A DNA stretch of 6,869 nt, from NCBI GenBank assembly GCA_031976225.1, contig DALYLQ010000105.1, positions 1-6,869 on the forward strand, read 5' to 3'. The notes beneath the pieces were generated by a model that worked only from the letters and a program-made list of their open reading frames with translations, had not been told where the DNA came from and made no database searches. The DNA is from UBA10646 sp003456175. GTDB lineage: Bacteria; Bacteroidota; Bacteroidia; Chitinophagales; Chitinophagaceae. The position numbers were made by a program, and so were the translations under genes. Positions within the stretch are counted from its first letter, which is position 1; each line of letters opens with the position of its first letter. Shown one piece after another: positions 1-6,078 of the stretch.

Positions 1-319
1 TATCAAGCATCTGGTCAATGCTCAATTCCCAGCCTTCTTCGCGGTGTGCATACAATCGGCTGTAACTACAAAATTTACAACTGAATACGCATACATTGGT
101 TGGTTCAATATGAAAATTACGGTTGAAGTATGTTTTATTACCATGTAATTGTTCTCGCTTCCAATTGGCTAGTGCACCCACATAAGCTAAAGGTGCATCT
201 GTGAACAGTAGTAATCCTTCTGCAGGTGTTAACCGTTCGTGGTTCAAAACTTTCGTACCTATTGCTTGTAATCCTTCGTGTTGTTGGGCAGCTATTAATG
301 CTGAAATATCTGTTTGCAT
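1..319 (-). CDS. mqnE: Aminofutalosine synthase MqnE, N-terminal part (runs off window start)
   Basis: This is a radical SAM enzyme of the futalosine menaquinone pathway. The family joins 3-[(1-carboxyvinyl)oxy]benzoate to the adenosyl part of SAM, giving aminofutalosine in the cytoplasm. I translated 106 codons on the minus strand. The text FNRNFHIEPTNVCVFSCKFCSYSR (residues 65-88) holds the cluster-binding cysteines C77, C81 and C84 in CX3CX2C spacing, and REEGWELS follows. The HIEPTN and EEGWE wording fits MqnE better than its relative MqnC, which usually has NxTNxC with CxFCAF. The remaining two thirds, including the rest of the barrel, lie outside the window. The start is taken as ATG at 319. 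An in-frame ATG four codons upstream (331), directly after a TAA, sits inside a copy of the 14-bp repeat and is also possible. The upstream neighbour nupC is on the same strand but separated by a terminator, so mqnE probably has its own promoter. Confidence 0.88.
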   Translation of the reverse strand, partial: MQTDISALIAAQQHEGLQAIGTKVLNHERLTPAEGLLLFTDAPLAYVGALANWKREQLHGNKTYFNRNFHIEPTNVCVFSCKFCSYSRLYAHREEGWELSIDQMLD

Positions 320-328
320 ACTTATTGT

Positions 329-342
329 CATTTACCGTAAGG
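329..342 (+). repeat. 14-bp repeat copy 1, forward orientation (CATTTACCGTAAGG)
   Basis: This is an exact consensus copy. It lies at the 5' end of mqnE: read on the minus strand it ends in TAAATG, and that ATG (331-329) is in frame with mqnE. It is the first of nine copies in the window, and I take this strand sense as the forward orientation. Confidence 0.9.
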
Positions 343-431
343 TGCTATTGTAACACCCTTTATTACCTATGGTTGCAAATTTATTGCATTCGCAGCAAGG
401 CACTTACAATTATTACCAAGCCCGATAATTT

Positions 432-445
432 CATTTGCCGTAAGG
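432..445 (+). repeat. 14-bp repeat copy 2, forward, one substitution
   Basis: The copy reads CATTTGCCGTAAGG, differing from the consensus by A to G at position 6. It pairs as an inverted repeat with copy 3 at 482-495, and the two bracket the nupC terminator. It is followed by CAC, as is copy 4 at 2419. Confidence 0.85.
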
Positions 446-448
446 CAC

Positions 449-471
449 AAAAAAAGCAGCCGAAGCTGCTT
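449..471 (-). terminator. Rho-independent terminator of nupC with UUCG tetraloop
   Basis: Read on the minus strand, a perfect 7-bp stem AAGCAGC/GCTGCTT (454-460 and 465-471) closes a C(UUCG)G tetraloop and runs directly into a T tract (449-455). It begins 28 bases after the nupC stop codon and lies upstream of mqnE. It should therefore end nupC transcription and insulate mqnE. Confidence 0.88.
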
Positions 472-481
472 GAATTATATT

Positions 482-495
482 CCTTACGGTAAATG
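482..495 (-). repeat. 14-bp repeat copy 3, reverse orientation, exact
   Basis: The plus strand reads CCTTACGGTAAATG, the exact reverse complement of the consensus. It begins three bases beyond the nupC stop codon (499-501) and forms the second arm of the inverted pair around the nupC terminator. Confidence 0.9.
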
Positions 496-498
496 TTG

Positions 499-1743
499 CT
501 ATACTAAAATACCAGCCAGAGTAGCACTTAAATAACTGGCTAAGGTGCCACAGAGTAGAGCCTTCATACCTAGTTGTGCTAAATCGGCACGGCGGCTTGG
601 TGCAATAGCGCCAATACCACCAATCTGCATACCTACGCTACTGAAATTGGCAAATCCACAAATAGCAATCGTAATAATTAAAGTGCCTTTTGCTGTTAAT
701 GCTGGTGCGCTACCATCGGTAAGCGATTTAAAAGCCACAAACTCGTTAATGGTAAGCTTTTGCCCCATCAAAGTAGCCGCAAAATTAACATCGCTACTTG
801 GTACACCCATAGCCCAAGCTAACGGATAGAATAACTTGCTGAACAATAAGTCTAACGAAAGCGGTGTGCTCATACCTGCCCACAAGCTGCACTTTAACAA
901 TACGAAGTTGATTAATGCAATTAAGCCTATAAAACCAATGAGCATGGCAATTACGTTCATAGCAATTTTAAAACCATCGGCTGCACCATGACTAATAGCA
1001 TCAATAATATTGCTGTACTCGCTTTTAACATCGAGTTTTACTTTGCCCATGGTTTGGCTTTCTTCCGTTTCAGGATATACAATTTTTGAAATCACTAATG
1101 CTCCTGGGGCTGCCATTAAACTAGCCGTTAATAAAAACTCAGCTTTTGCACCCATGTTAGCGTACACGATTAAGATACCGCCTGCAATACAAGCAAGGCT
1201 ACCACTCATACTTGCAAGCAACTCGCTTTTAGTCATGGTAGGTAAGTAGGGGCGTATCATTACTTGTGCTTCTACTTGTCCTACAAAGGCACTTGCCACG
1301 TTACTTAACGCTTCTGCACCACTTACACGCATTACCCAGTTCATTGCTTTAGCAATTACTGCAATAATGCGTTGCATGATACCAAAATGATAAAAAATAG
1401 CTACCAACACACACACTAAAATAATCGTGGCAGTTACACTAAAGGCAAATACAAAACCACTCTCGCCATAGTTTTTAACACCATCGGGTGTGCCTACCAT
1501 TACACCATTATATACAAAGCCTGCACCTTGTTTGGCGAACTGTTCAATTTTTTCAATAACATGACCAAGACCTTGAAAAAAGCGAGTTACAGGAGGTACT
1601 TTTAATACTAAAATGGCAATAAGCAATTGCAAGCCGATACCACTTATTACCAATCGGTAATTAATTTTCTTACGGTTGTTCGATGCTAAAAAAGCAATTC
1701 CGAGAATGAGAACAATCCCTAGTAGTCCTTGAAATCTTTCCAT
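499..1743 (-). CDS. nupC: NupC-type concentrative nucleoside transporter
   Basis: This inner-membrane CNT-family permease imports nucleosides by cation (proton or sodium) symport. The protein is 414 aa from the chosen ATG at 1743, close to E. coli NupC (about 400). The family N-terminus MERFQGLLGI with SNNRKKIN at 21-28 decides the start; an ATG 17 codons upstream at 1794 would add residues untypical of the family. Hydrophobic segments span the whole length. Visible signatures are SNVASAFVGQVEAQ (147-160, first re-entrant hairpin with Q156 and E158), AGGILIVYA (187-195), NEF (333-335, whose E334 corresponds to a substrate-binding glutamate) and ANFSSVGMQIGG (365-376). The usual T of GQTE is V157 here, which I believe occurs in some Bacteroidota members and may affect selectivity. 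A DUF6508-like gene ends 103 bases upstream on the same strand. I saw no convincing TTTG/TAnnTTTG promoter in that gap. A terminator and repeat copy 3 follow. Confidence 0.95.
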   Translation of the reverse strand: MERFQGLLGIVLILGIAFLASNNRKKINYRLVISGIGLQLLIAILVLKVPPVTRFFQGLGHVIEKIEQFAKQGAGFVYNGVMVGTPDGVKNYGESGFVFAFSVTATIILVCVLVAIFYHFGIMQRIIAVIAKAMNWVMRVSGAEALSNVASAFVGQVEAQVMIRPYLPTMTKSELLASMSGSLACIAGGILIVYANMGAKAEFLLTASLMAAPGALVISKIVYPETEESQTMGKVKLDVKSEYSNIIDAISHGAADGFKIAMNVIAMLIGFIGLIALINFVLLKCSLWAGMSTPLSLDLLFSKLFYPLAWAMGVPSSDVNFAATLMGQKLTINEFVAFKSLTDGSAPALTAKGTLIITIAICGFANFSSVGMQIGGIGAIAPSRRADLAQLGMKALLCGTLASYLSATLAGILV

Positions 1744-1846
1744 ACAGCAAGTGTGTAATAAAAATAAGGCGTTGAAGATAAGGCTTTTACACATGTTGCC
1801 TTAACAAAGCCTTCACAAGTTTGCAAGCGTTCCGTAGAAAACCAAT

Positions 1847-2239
1847 TTATAGCTGCCAATTACCTTGTAAGATGTTTTCTAGTCTTGCAAGTGCTTGGTG
1901 CAAAGAGCCATCGTTAATAGTTTGAATAAAAAAACCAGGAGCCACTTTATCAGTCCAGATAGTGTACGAAATATACTTGATTACTTGCTCTAACGGTGCT
2001 TGTTGTAACCATTCAGATACCGAACCGTACCCTTGCTGACTAACCTGCATGCTAAAATAATCGTTATCGGCAAGTTCATAGTTGCAAAATACATCTACAA
2101 AATTTTCAATGTTTTTGTGGAGTGATGCAATTTCGTTGTGCGAGTGTTTTCTGCCATGAGCAGAATATGCTAACGACGATTTTAACTGCACCAATTGCTG
2201 TAACCCTGCAAGTTGATATTTAGACCAAGTTTCTGGCAT
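1847..2239 (-). CDS. Small DUF6508-like protein of unknown function
   Basis: The function is unknown. The protein is 130 aa and looks soluble, with no signal peptide or membrane segment. The N-terminus MPETWSKYQLAGLQQLVQL suggests a helical start. The C-terminal half, GYGSVSEWLQQAPLEQVIKYISYTIWTDKVAPGFFIQTINDGSLHQALARL, resembles the end of DUF6508 proteins as I remember them: an invariant stretch close to T-x-x-R-x-[ED]-R-F-x-x-G, then a DG and a closing leucine-rich helix. Here WTDKVAPGFF stands at that place. The match is from memory and moderate. ATG at 2239 is preferred to an in-frame TTG eight codons upstream at 2263. The gene could be co-transcribed with nupC 103 bases downstream, but the products suggest no functional link. 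Confidence 0.7.
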   Translation of the reverse strand: MPETWSKYQLAGLQQLVQLKSSLAYSAHGRKHSHNEIASLHKNIENFVDVFCNYELADNDYFSMQVSQQGYGSVSEWLQQAPLEQVIKYISYTIWTDKVAPGFFIQTINDGSLHQALARLENILQGNWQL

Positions 2240-2418
2240 ATATTTCGTGAGAATGCACAACAAATTACTTGGTTAAAACGGTAGATTACTAATGCGTACA
2301 AGTATTTTAAAAACAATTTAACCTATTACTTAAAAGCACATTAAACCACCCTTAAGTTGTAGCGATTATAAACGTTACTAGGTGTAATATGTACATGTTG
2401 TTTGTGTAGGCGATTACA

Positions 2419-2432
2419 TATTTGCCGCAAGG
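2419..2432 (+). repeat. 14-bp repeat copy 4, forward, three substitutions
   Basis: The copy reads TATTTGCCGCAAGG, differing from the consensus at positions 1, 6 and 10. It is the most diverged of the nine copies. It is followed by CAC like copy 2, and faces copy 5 at 2535-2548 as an inverted pair 102 bases apart. Confidence 0.7.
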
Positions 2433-2534
2433 CACTATCTCCATTTGTTAATATCTTAATGTGGTAAGCCTTATTTTTGTTGCACATTTTGCCCAACCTG
2501 TAATTGGGAGCTATTTGTTAACGCCACATTATTG

Positions 2535-2548
2535 CCTTACGGTAAATG
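2535..2548 (-). repeat. 14-bp repeat copy 5, reverse orientation, exact
   Basis: The plus strand reads CCTTACGGTAAATG. It ends 14 bases before the first candidate trhO start codon. Its own terminal ATG (2546) is out of frame with trhO. It is the second arm of the inverted pair in the trhO leader; pairing with copy 4 extends to TGCC/GGCA. Confidence 0.9.
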
Positions 2549-2562
2549 ATGTCAAAAGATGT

Positions 2563-3642
2563 ATGATGCCTTTATTACACAACCGCATTAGCAATGCAGA
2601 GCTTAAAGCATTGTTGTATGCCGAGCCATTCAAGCGAGTAACGATTAGTTTTTACAACTACTTCGCTATTCAAAATCCACAAGAGTTTCGAGATTATCTG
2701 TACAAACACTTACATGCACTACAAGTATTTGGCCGTATTTACGTTGCCTTTGAAGGTATTAATGCTCAAATAAGTGTGCCCGAGCACAACTTTGAAGCCT
2801 TTAAAACTTTTTTGTACAGCATACCCGCATTAAATAATATCAGGCTCAATATTGCGGTAGATGATGATGGTAAGAGTTTTTGGGTGCTGAAGGTGAAAGT
2901 GCGTGAAAAAATTGTAGCTGATGGCATTCAAGATCCCAATTTTTCGATGGAAAATAAGGGTAAGTATGTAGATGCTGTTGCCATGAACCAGCTATTACAA
3001 GATCCCAACACCGTAGTGATTGATATGCGTAACCATTACGAATACGAAGTAGGGCATTTTGAAAACGCTATTGAAATACCAAGCGATACCTTCCGCGACC
3101 AATTGCCCATGGCGGTAGATATGATGGAAGGTAATGAAGATAGAAACATTATTATGTATTGCACAGGTGGCATTCGCTGCGAAAAAGCCAGTGCCTATAT
3201 GTTACATAAAGGCTTTAAAAATGTGTACCACTTAGAAGGTGGCATTATTAACTATGCTAGGCAGGTAAAAGAGGCAGGGTTAGAGAGTAAGTTTATTGGT
3301 AAAAATTTTGTGTTCGATAATCGCCTTGGCGAACGTATTACTCCACATATTTTAGCTAAATGCCATCAGTGCGGAGCCCCTTGCGATGTACATACAAATT
3401 GCAAAAACGATGGTTGCCATTTGTTGTTTATTCAGTGCGAAAAATGTGCAGCTACTTACGAAGGTTGCTGTAGCAAAGCATGTCAATCAACTATACACAT
3501 GCCGGTAGAGCGCCAAAAGCAATTACGGAGTGGTATTGATAAAGGACAAAATATTTTCAACAAAAGCAAGGTTCGCTTACGTCCGCGGCCCAATGAAATC
3601 AATGATATTCATACATCGGCCGAAGCACCTAATGGAGCGTAA
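2563..3642 (+). CDS. trhO: tRNA uridine(34) 5-hydroxylase TrhO (YceA family, rhodanese domain)
   Basis: The family uses oxygen to hydroxylate wobble uridine 34 of certain tRNAs to 5-hydroxyuridine, a precursor of cmo5U/mcmo5U-type modifications. The protein is 359 aa, and agreement with E. coli YceA (350 aa) runs end to end. It includes LHNRISN at 5-11, VFGRIYVAFEGINAQISVP at 55-73, the rhodanese domain at about 140-240 with IDMRNHYEYEVGHFENA (153-169), and the active loop YCTGGIRC (199-206) with catalytic C200. A cysteine-rich C-terminus follows (C267, C270, C274, C280, C285, C292, C295, C302, C303, C307), including the family text CHQCGAPCDVHTNCKNDGC. ATG at 2563 or the adjacent ATG at 2566 is the start, because the family begins M-P-x-L-HNRIS; a GTG 34 codons upstream would add unrelated residues. 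The gene is transcribed alone, ends at a strong hairpin, and faces the kinase gene. Confidence 0.96.
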   Translation: MMPLLHNRISNAELKALLYAEPFKRVTISFYNYFAIQNPQEFRDYLYKHLHALQVFGRIYVAFEGINAQISVPEHNFEAFKTFLYSIPALNNIRLNIAVDDDGKSFWVLKVKVREKIVADGIQDPNFSMENKGKYVDAVAMNQLLQDPNTVVIDMRNHYEYEVGHFENAIEIPSDTFRDQLPMAVDMMEGNEDRNIIMYCTGGIRCEKASAYMLHKGFKNVYHLEGGIINYARQVKEAGLESKFIGKNFVFDNRLGERITPHILAKCHQCGAPCDVHTNCKNDGCHLLFIQCEKCAATYEGCCSKACQSTIHMPVERQKQLRSGIDKGQNIFNKSKVRLRPRPNEINDIHTSAEAPNGA

Positions 3643-3644
3643 TA

Positions 3645-3658
3645 CCTTACGGTAAATG
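3645..3658 (-). repeat. 14-bp repeat copy 6, reverse orientation, exact
   Basis: The plus strand reads CCTTACGGTAAATG. It begins two bases after the trhO stop codon and ends four bases before the terminator stem. No obvious partner copy is present, although the loop side of the terminator (TTGCCGCAGGCA) resembles copy 4 with one base missing. Confidence 0.9.
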
Positions 3659-3662
3659 CACT

Positions 3663-3703
3663 AAAATGTTATGGGGTTGCCGCAGGCAACCCCATAACAT
3701 TTT
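3663..3703. terminator. Bidirectional terminator between convergent trhO and the kinase gene
   Basis: A perfect 19-bp inverted repeat (3663-3681 and 3685-3703) with a GCA loop has a GGGGTTGCC/GGCAACCCC core, flanked by A and T runs inside the arms. Either strand gives a GC-rich stem followed by a U run, so it should stop transcription from both sides. It begins 21 bases after the trhO stop and 21 bases beyond the corrected kinase stop at 3724. Confidence 0.93.
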
Positions 3704-3723
3704 ATAATATATTCCTAATTAAC

Positions 3724-4747
3724 TTACACACTCCAAGTACTCAACCCTTGCTGGGTAAATTGATAATTTTTCACCTCGCCTCCAAAGCTTCGAAGTGTTT
3801 CCATCNNNNNNNNNNNNNNNATTACCCGGACAATAAAAGATCATAAAACCACCACCACCAGCACCGCTTATTTTACCACCGGTAGCACCACTTTTTTTAG
3901 CAGCCTCGTAGATGGTTTCAATTTGCTGATTGCTGATGTTTTTAGCCATCTTACGCTTCTGCTCAAAACCGTAATCTAGAATTTCACCAATTTCGTGTAA
4001 GCGACCTTTCAGTAATGCTTCCTTCATCATACGAGCCTGTTCCTTGAGTTGATGCATGGCTTCAATGCTCGATTTATTATCGGTTTTTACATTTTGCTGC
4101 TGTTCTTTAATAATAGTGGCACTTTCTCGGCTAGTTGCAGTAAAGTACAACACCATATTACTTTCAAGCTCGTTAATATAATCTTGTCGAATACGTAACG
4201 GGTTCACAATTACTTTATCGTCGGCATAAAACTCCATGAAGTTCACACCACCGAATGTTGCTGCGTATTGATCTTGTCTGCCACCGGCAAGCTTCAAGTC
4301 GTTACGTTCTATTTCGTAAGCGTAATGTGCAATATCATATTCACCTAAGGGTAGTTTCAGCATTTCAGCAAATGCACCAATAATAGCAACCACCAACGTA
4401 CTCGAAGTACCTAAGCCACTTCCAGCAGGTGCATCTACATAAGTACTTAGTTTGAACGATGTTAGGGGCAGGCCATAATCTTTCTGAATGCGATTATATA
4501 CGCCTTTCAACAAATCGAGTGTTCCGTTAATGGGTAGTTCGCTAGCCCATGCAAAACGTTGTTCTTCTTTTCGGTCTAACGCTTGTATAATAATGCCATT
4601 TTCTTCAATAGGTTCTATGCTTGCATGAGCATATAAGCTAACTGTAGCATTTAAAATGGCACCACCATAAGTATCGGCGTACGGACTAACATCAGTACCG
4701 CCACCAGCTAATCCAATGCGTAATGGAGCTCTGCTTCTGTAAATCAC
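3724..4747 (-). CDS. hddA: HddA-type GHMP sugar kinase, interrupted by an assembly gap
   Basis: This is a GHMP-superfamily kinase resembling D-glycero-alpha-D-manno-heptose 7-phosphate kinase. The family phosphorylates a sugar on the way to nucleotide-activated sugars for surface glycans; the exact substrate is inferred. Motifs from the proposed start are SRAPLRIGLAGGGTDVSPYA (5-24), DAPAGSGLGTSS (105-116, ATP loop), GGRQDQYAATFGG (155-167) and GGKISGAGGGGF (290-301). A run of 15 N at 3806-3820 follows CPGN (residue 309). The frame continuing across the gap gives an untypical tail. The other frame gives METLRSFGGEVKNYQF, then TQQGLSTWSV and a stop at 3724-3726, which is the family C-terminus; about 340 aa in all. 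The gene is probably intact and the gap mis-sized. GTG at 4747 fits family N-termini (MIYRSRAPLR). An in-frame TTG at 4795 is the only visible longer alternative, and no in-frame ATG exists nearby. It lies downstream of the GT4 gene. Confidence 0.9.
3806..3820. other. Run of 15 N: assembly gap inside the kinase gene
   Basis: Fifteen undetermined bases interrupt the kinase between CPGN (codon ending at 3821) and the legible C-terminal METLRSF (ATG at 3804-3802). For both flanks to be in one frame the true length must leave remainder 2 on division by 3. Relatives, as I remember them, have five residues here (such as TRHAV), which would mean 14 bases, the last of those codons ending in the G at 3805. 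Confidence 0.95.
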
Positions 4748-4815
4748 ACGAACAATTTTGTGTAAATATCTAAGGCTGCTCTCAAAAAAATACAAGTGTT
4801 ACCAAATTGTCATCA

Positions 4816-4829
4816 CATTTACCGCAAGG
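4816..4829 (+). repeat. 14-bp repeat copy 7, forward, one substitution
   Basis: The copy reads CATTTACCGCAAGG, with T to C at position 10. It lies between the GT4 stop and the kinase start, and faces copy 8 across a 10-base spacer, forming the closest inverted pair in the window. Confidence 0.88.
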
Positions 4830-4839
4830 GTACCATTCA

Positions 4840-4853
4840 CCTTACGGTAAATA
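4840..4853 (-). repeat. 14-bp repeat copy 8, reverse orientation, overlapping the GT4 stop codon
   Basis: The plus strand reads CCTTACGGTAAATA, so the core 12-mer is exact and only the outer base differs. Read as coding strand it supplies the last codons of the GT4 gene (L-P) and its TAA stop (4844-4842). In the minus-strand transcript it can pair with copy 7 over 14 positions, two of them G-U. Confidence 0.88.
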
Positions 4854-6014
4854 GGGTAGCTCCGTAGCAGGATGCGTAGTTGGTAACGATGCTAAAGTTT
4901 CAATGGTATTCACAAGCACTTGCCAACTGTATTTGGTTTTTTCGGCTCGTAAATGTGGGAGAAAATGCTGTTCGCCCATGCCATACAAGCGCATGATGCC
5001 GTTGGCAATTTCAGGGGCATTGGGCTCTACTACTACACCTACCTTACCATCTGGAACCATATCGGGTAAGCCGCCAACATTAGTTACCAACATTGGTTTT
5101 TCAAAATGATAGGCGAGCGGAGTAACACCGCTTTGTGTGGCATTGCGGTATGGTTGAATTACAAAATCGGCCGCTGAGAGGTAGTAGCGTACTTCACTAT
5201 CGGGTATGAAATCTGTACGCATGTGCAGTAAGTGGGCAATGTTCAAATCGTACATCTGTTTAATGTACTTCTGCTTATCTTCATAATATTCGCCTGCTAC
5301 TAACAATCGAACGCCAGAGTGTTTAAGATTAATTTGGTTCATAGCATCGAACAAAATGTCGAGGCCTTTATAATGCCTAATGAAGCCAAAGAATAAAATC
5401 AACTTTTCGCTTTCGTTAATGCCTAATCGTTTTCTGGCGGTTTGTTTGTCAACGGCTGCGCCAAAATTGTCGTACAACGGGTGTACTACTTGTTGTGCTG
5501 GTTTTTTAGAAAATTTGGGTAGTTGGTTCAATACCGTTTGGCTCATTGTAATGAAACCATCTACAGGTCCAACAAAATAATGCGTGAATAGGTTATCGCC
5601 AATACGACGTTCGTGCGGAATAATATTATCGGCAATACAAATTACTTTAGTATGCTTGTTCCATTTAGCAAGTCTTAAAATGGTTCCCAGGCAAGGCCCC
5701 ATAAAGGGTAACCAATAGCGTACAATAATTACATCGGCTTTCAAGCGGCGAAGTTTGTTGCCAACTAATAACCAATTGAACGGATTAATAGCGTTGATAT
5801 CAACATTAATATTAATATCGGTTGGTGCCGGTTCTGAAGAATATTGTGTAGTGCCTGGAAATAAAAAGTTAGGATATTGCAATGAAAAGGTAACAATAGT
5901 AGTATCATAACCATGATGCTGCCATTGGCGAGCTAAGCGTTCGTTAAAAGAAGCAAGTCCTCCACGTAGTGGATGTGCAGGCCCTATAATAATAGCACTA
6001 GGCTTTTTGAGCAT
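4842..6014 (-). CDS. GT4-family glycosyltransferase (GT-B fold)
   Basis: This cytoplasmic or membrane-associated glycosyltransferase probably transfers a sugar from a nucleotide-sugar donor during surface polysaccharide assembly; donor and acceptor cannot be told. The 390 aa protein has two Rossmann-like halves. The N-terminal glycine-rich loop is GPAHPLRGGLASFNERLA (11-28), and DNIIPHE at 129-135 lies in the acceptor domain. The donor domain begins near LILFFGFIRHYKGLDILFDA (205-224), with R213 and K216 in the usual phosphate-contacting positions. LVAGE (238-242) and YRNATQSGVTPLAYHFEKP (289-307) lead to TNVGGLPDMVPDGKVG (311-326). The usual EX7E pair is replaced by a TQSGV-type sequence, as I recall in many Bacteroidota relatives. 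It starts at ATG 6014, 64 bases after the GNAT gene, and probably shares a transcript with it and with the kinase downstream. Its last codons and stop lie in repeat copy 8. Confidence 0.92.
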   Translation of the reverse strand: MLKKPSAIIIGPAHPLRGGLASFNERLARQWQHHGYDTTIVTFSLQYPNFLFPGTTQYSSEPAPTDININVDINAINPFNWLLVGNKLRRLKADVIIVRYWLPFMGPCLGTILRLAKWNKHTKVICIADNIIPHERRIGDNLFTHYFVGPVDGFITMSQTVLNQLPKFSKKPAQQVVHPLYDNFGAAVDKQTARKRLGINESEKLILFFGFIRHYKGLDILFDAMNQINLKHSGVRLLVAGEYYEDKQKYIKQMYDLNIAHLLHMRTDFIPDSEVRYYLSAADFVIQPYRNATQSGVTPLAYHFEKPMLVTNVGGLPDMVPDGKVGVVVEPNAPEIANGIMRLYGMGEQHFLPHLRAEKTKYSWQVLVNTIETLASLPTTHPATELPYLP

Positions 6015-6078
6015 ACAAGTGTAGTGGTGTTAATAAAGCAATTGATTCGAGTTAAACTTGGTTTTGTGCATGCTCTTT

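Larger units (their letters stand above)
2240..2562. other. Divergent intergenic region, 323 bases, with two repeat copies in the trhO leader
   Basis: This region separates the DUF6508-like gene (minus) from trhO (plus), so it should carry both promoters. It is AT-rich. I could not find a convincing Bacteroidota promoter (TTTG, about 19 bases, TAnnTTTG) on either strand. It contains repeat copies 4 and 5 as an inverted pair. Nested between them are TAATGTGG (2457-2464) opposite CCACATTA (2524-2531) and a CCCAA/TTGGG mini-hairpin near 2490-2507. A GTG-started extension of the trhO frame from 2461 crosses copy 5, but it lies upstream of the family's conserved N-terminus and is not believed to be coding. 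No RNA gene was recognised. Confidence 0.6.

Noticed and set aside
226..492. Plus-strand open frame of 88 codons
   Set aside because: It overlaps mqnE antisense, the terminator and three repeat copies, and its translation is low-complexity hydrophobic text without recognisable features.
329..495. CRISPR-like array formed by the short repeats
   Set aside because: Repeats are 14 bp, in mixed orientations, with irregular spacing and no cas genes; they do not form an array.
1665..1676. CTTACGG match in nupC resembling the repeat core
   Set aside because: It falls in the conserved NRKKIN codons of nupC and lacks the GTAAATG half, so it is coincidental.
2401..2424. Possible Bacteroidota promoter for trhO (TTTG at 2401 and TATTTG at 2419)
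   Set aside because: The -7 element does not match TAnnTTTG and the spacing is short, so the evidence is too weak to call.
2461..2562. N-terminal extension of trhO from GTG at 2461
   Set aside because: The 34 added residues precede the family's conserved M-P-x-L-HNRIS start and run through repeat copy 5, so the sequence is treated as untranslated leader.
4903..5580. Plus-strand open frames within the GT4 gene
   Set aside because: They are antisense shadows of a well-supported glycosyltransferase and show no family resemblance.
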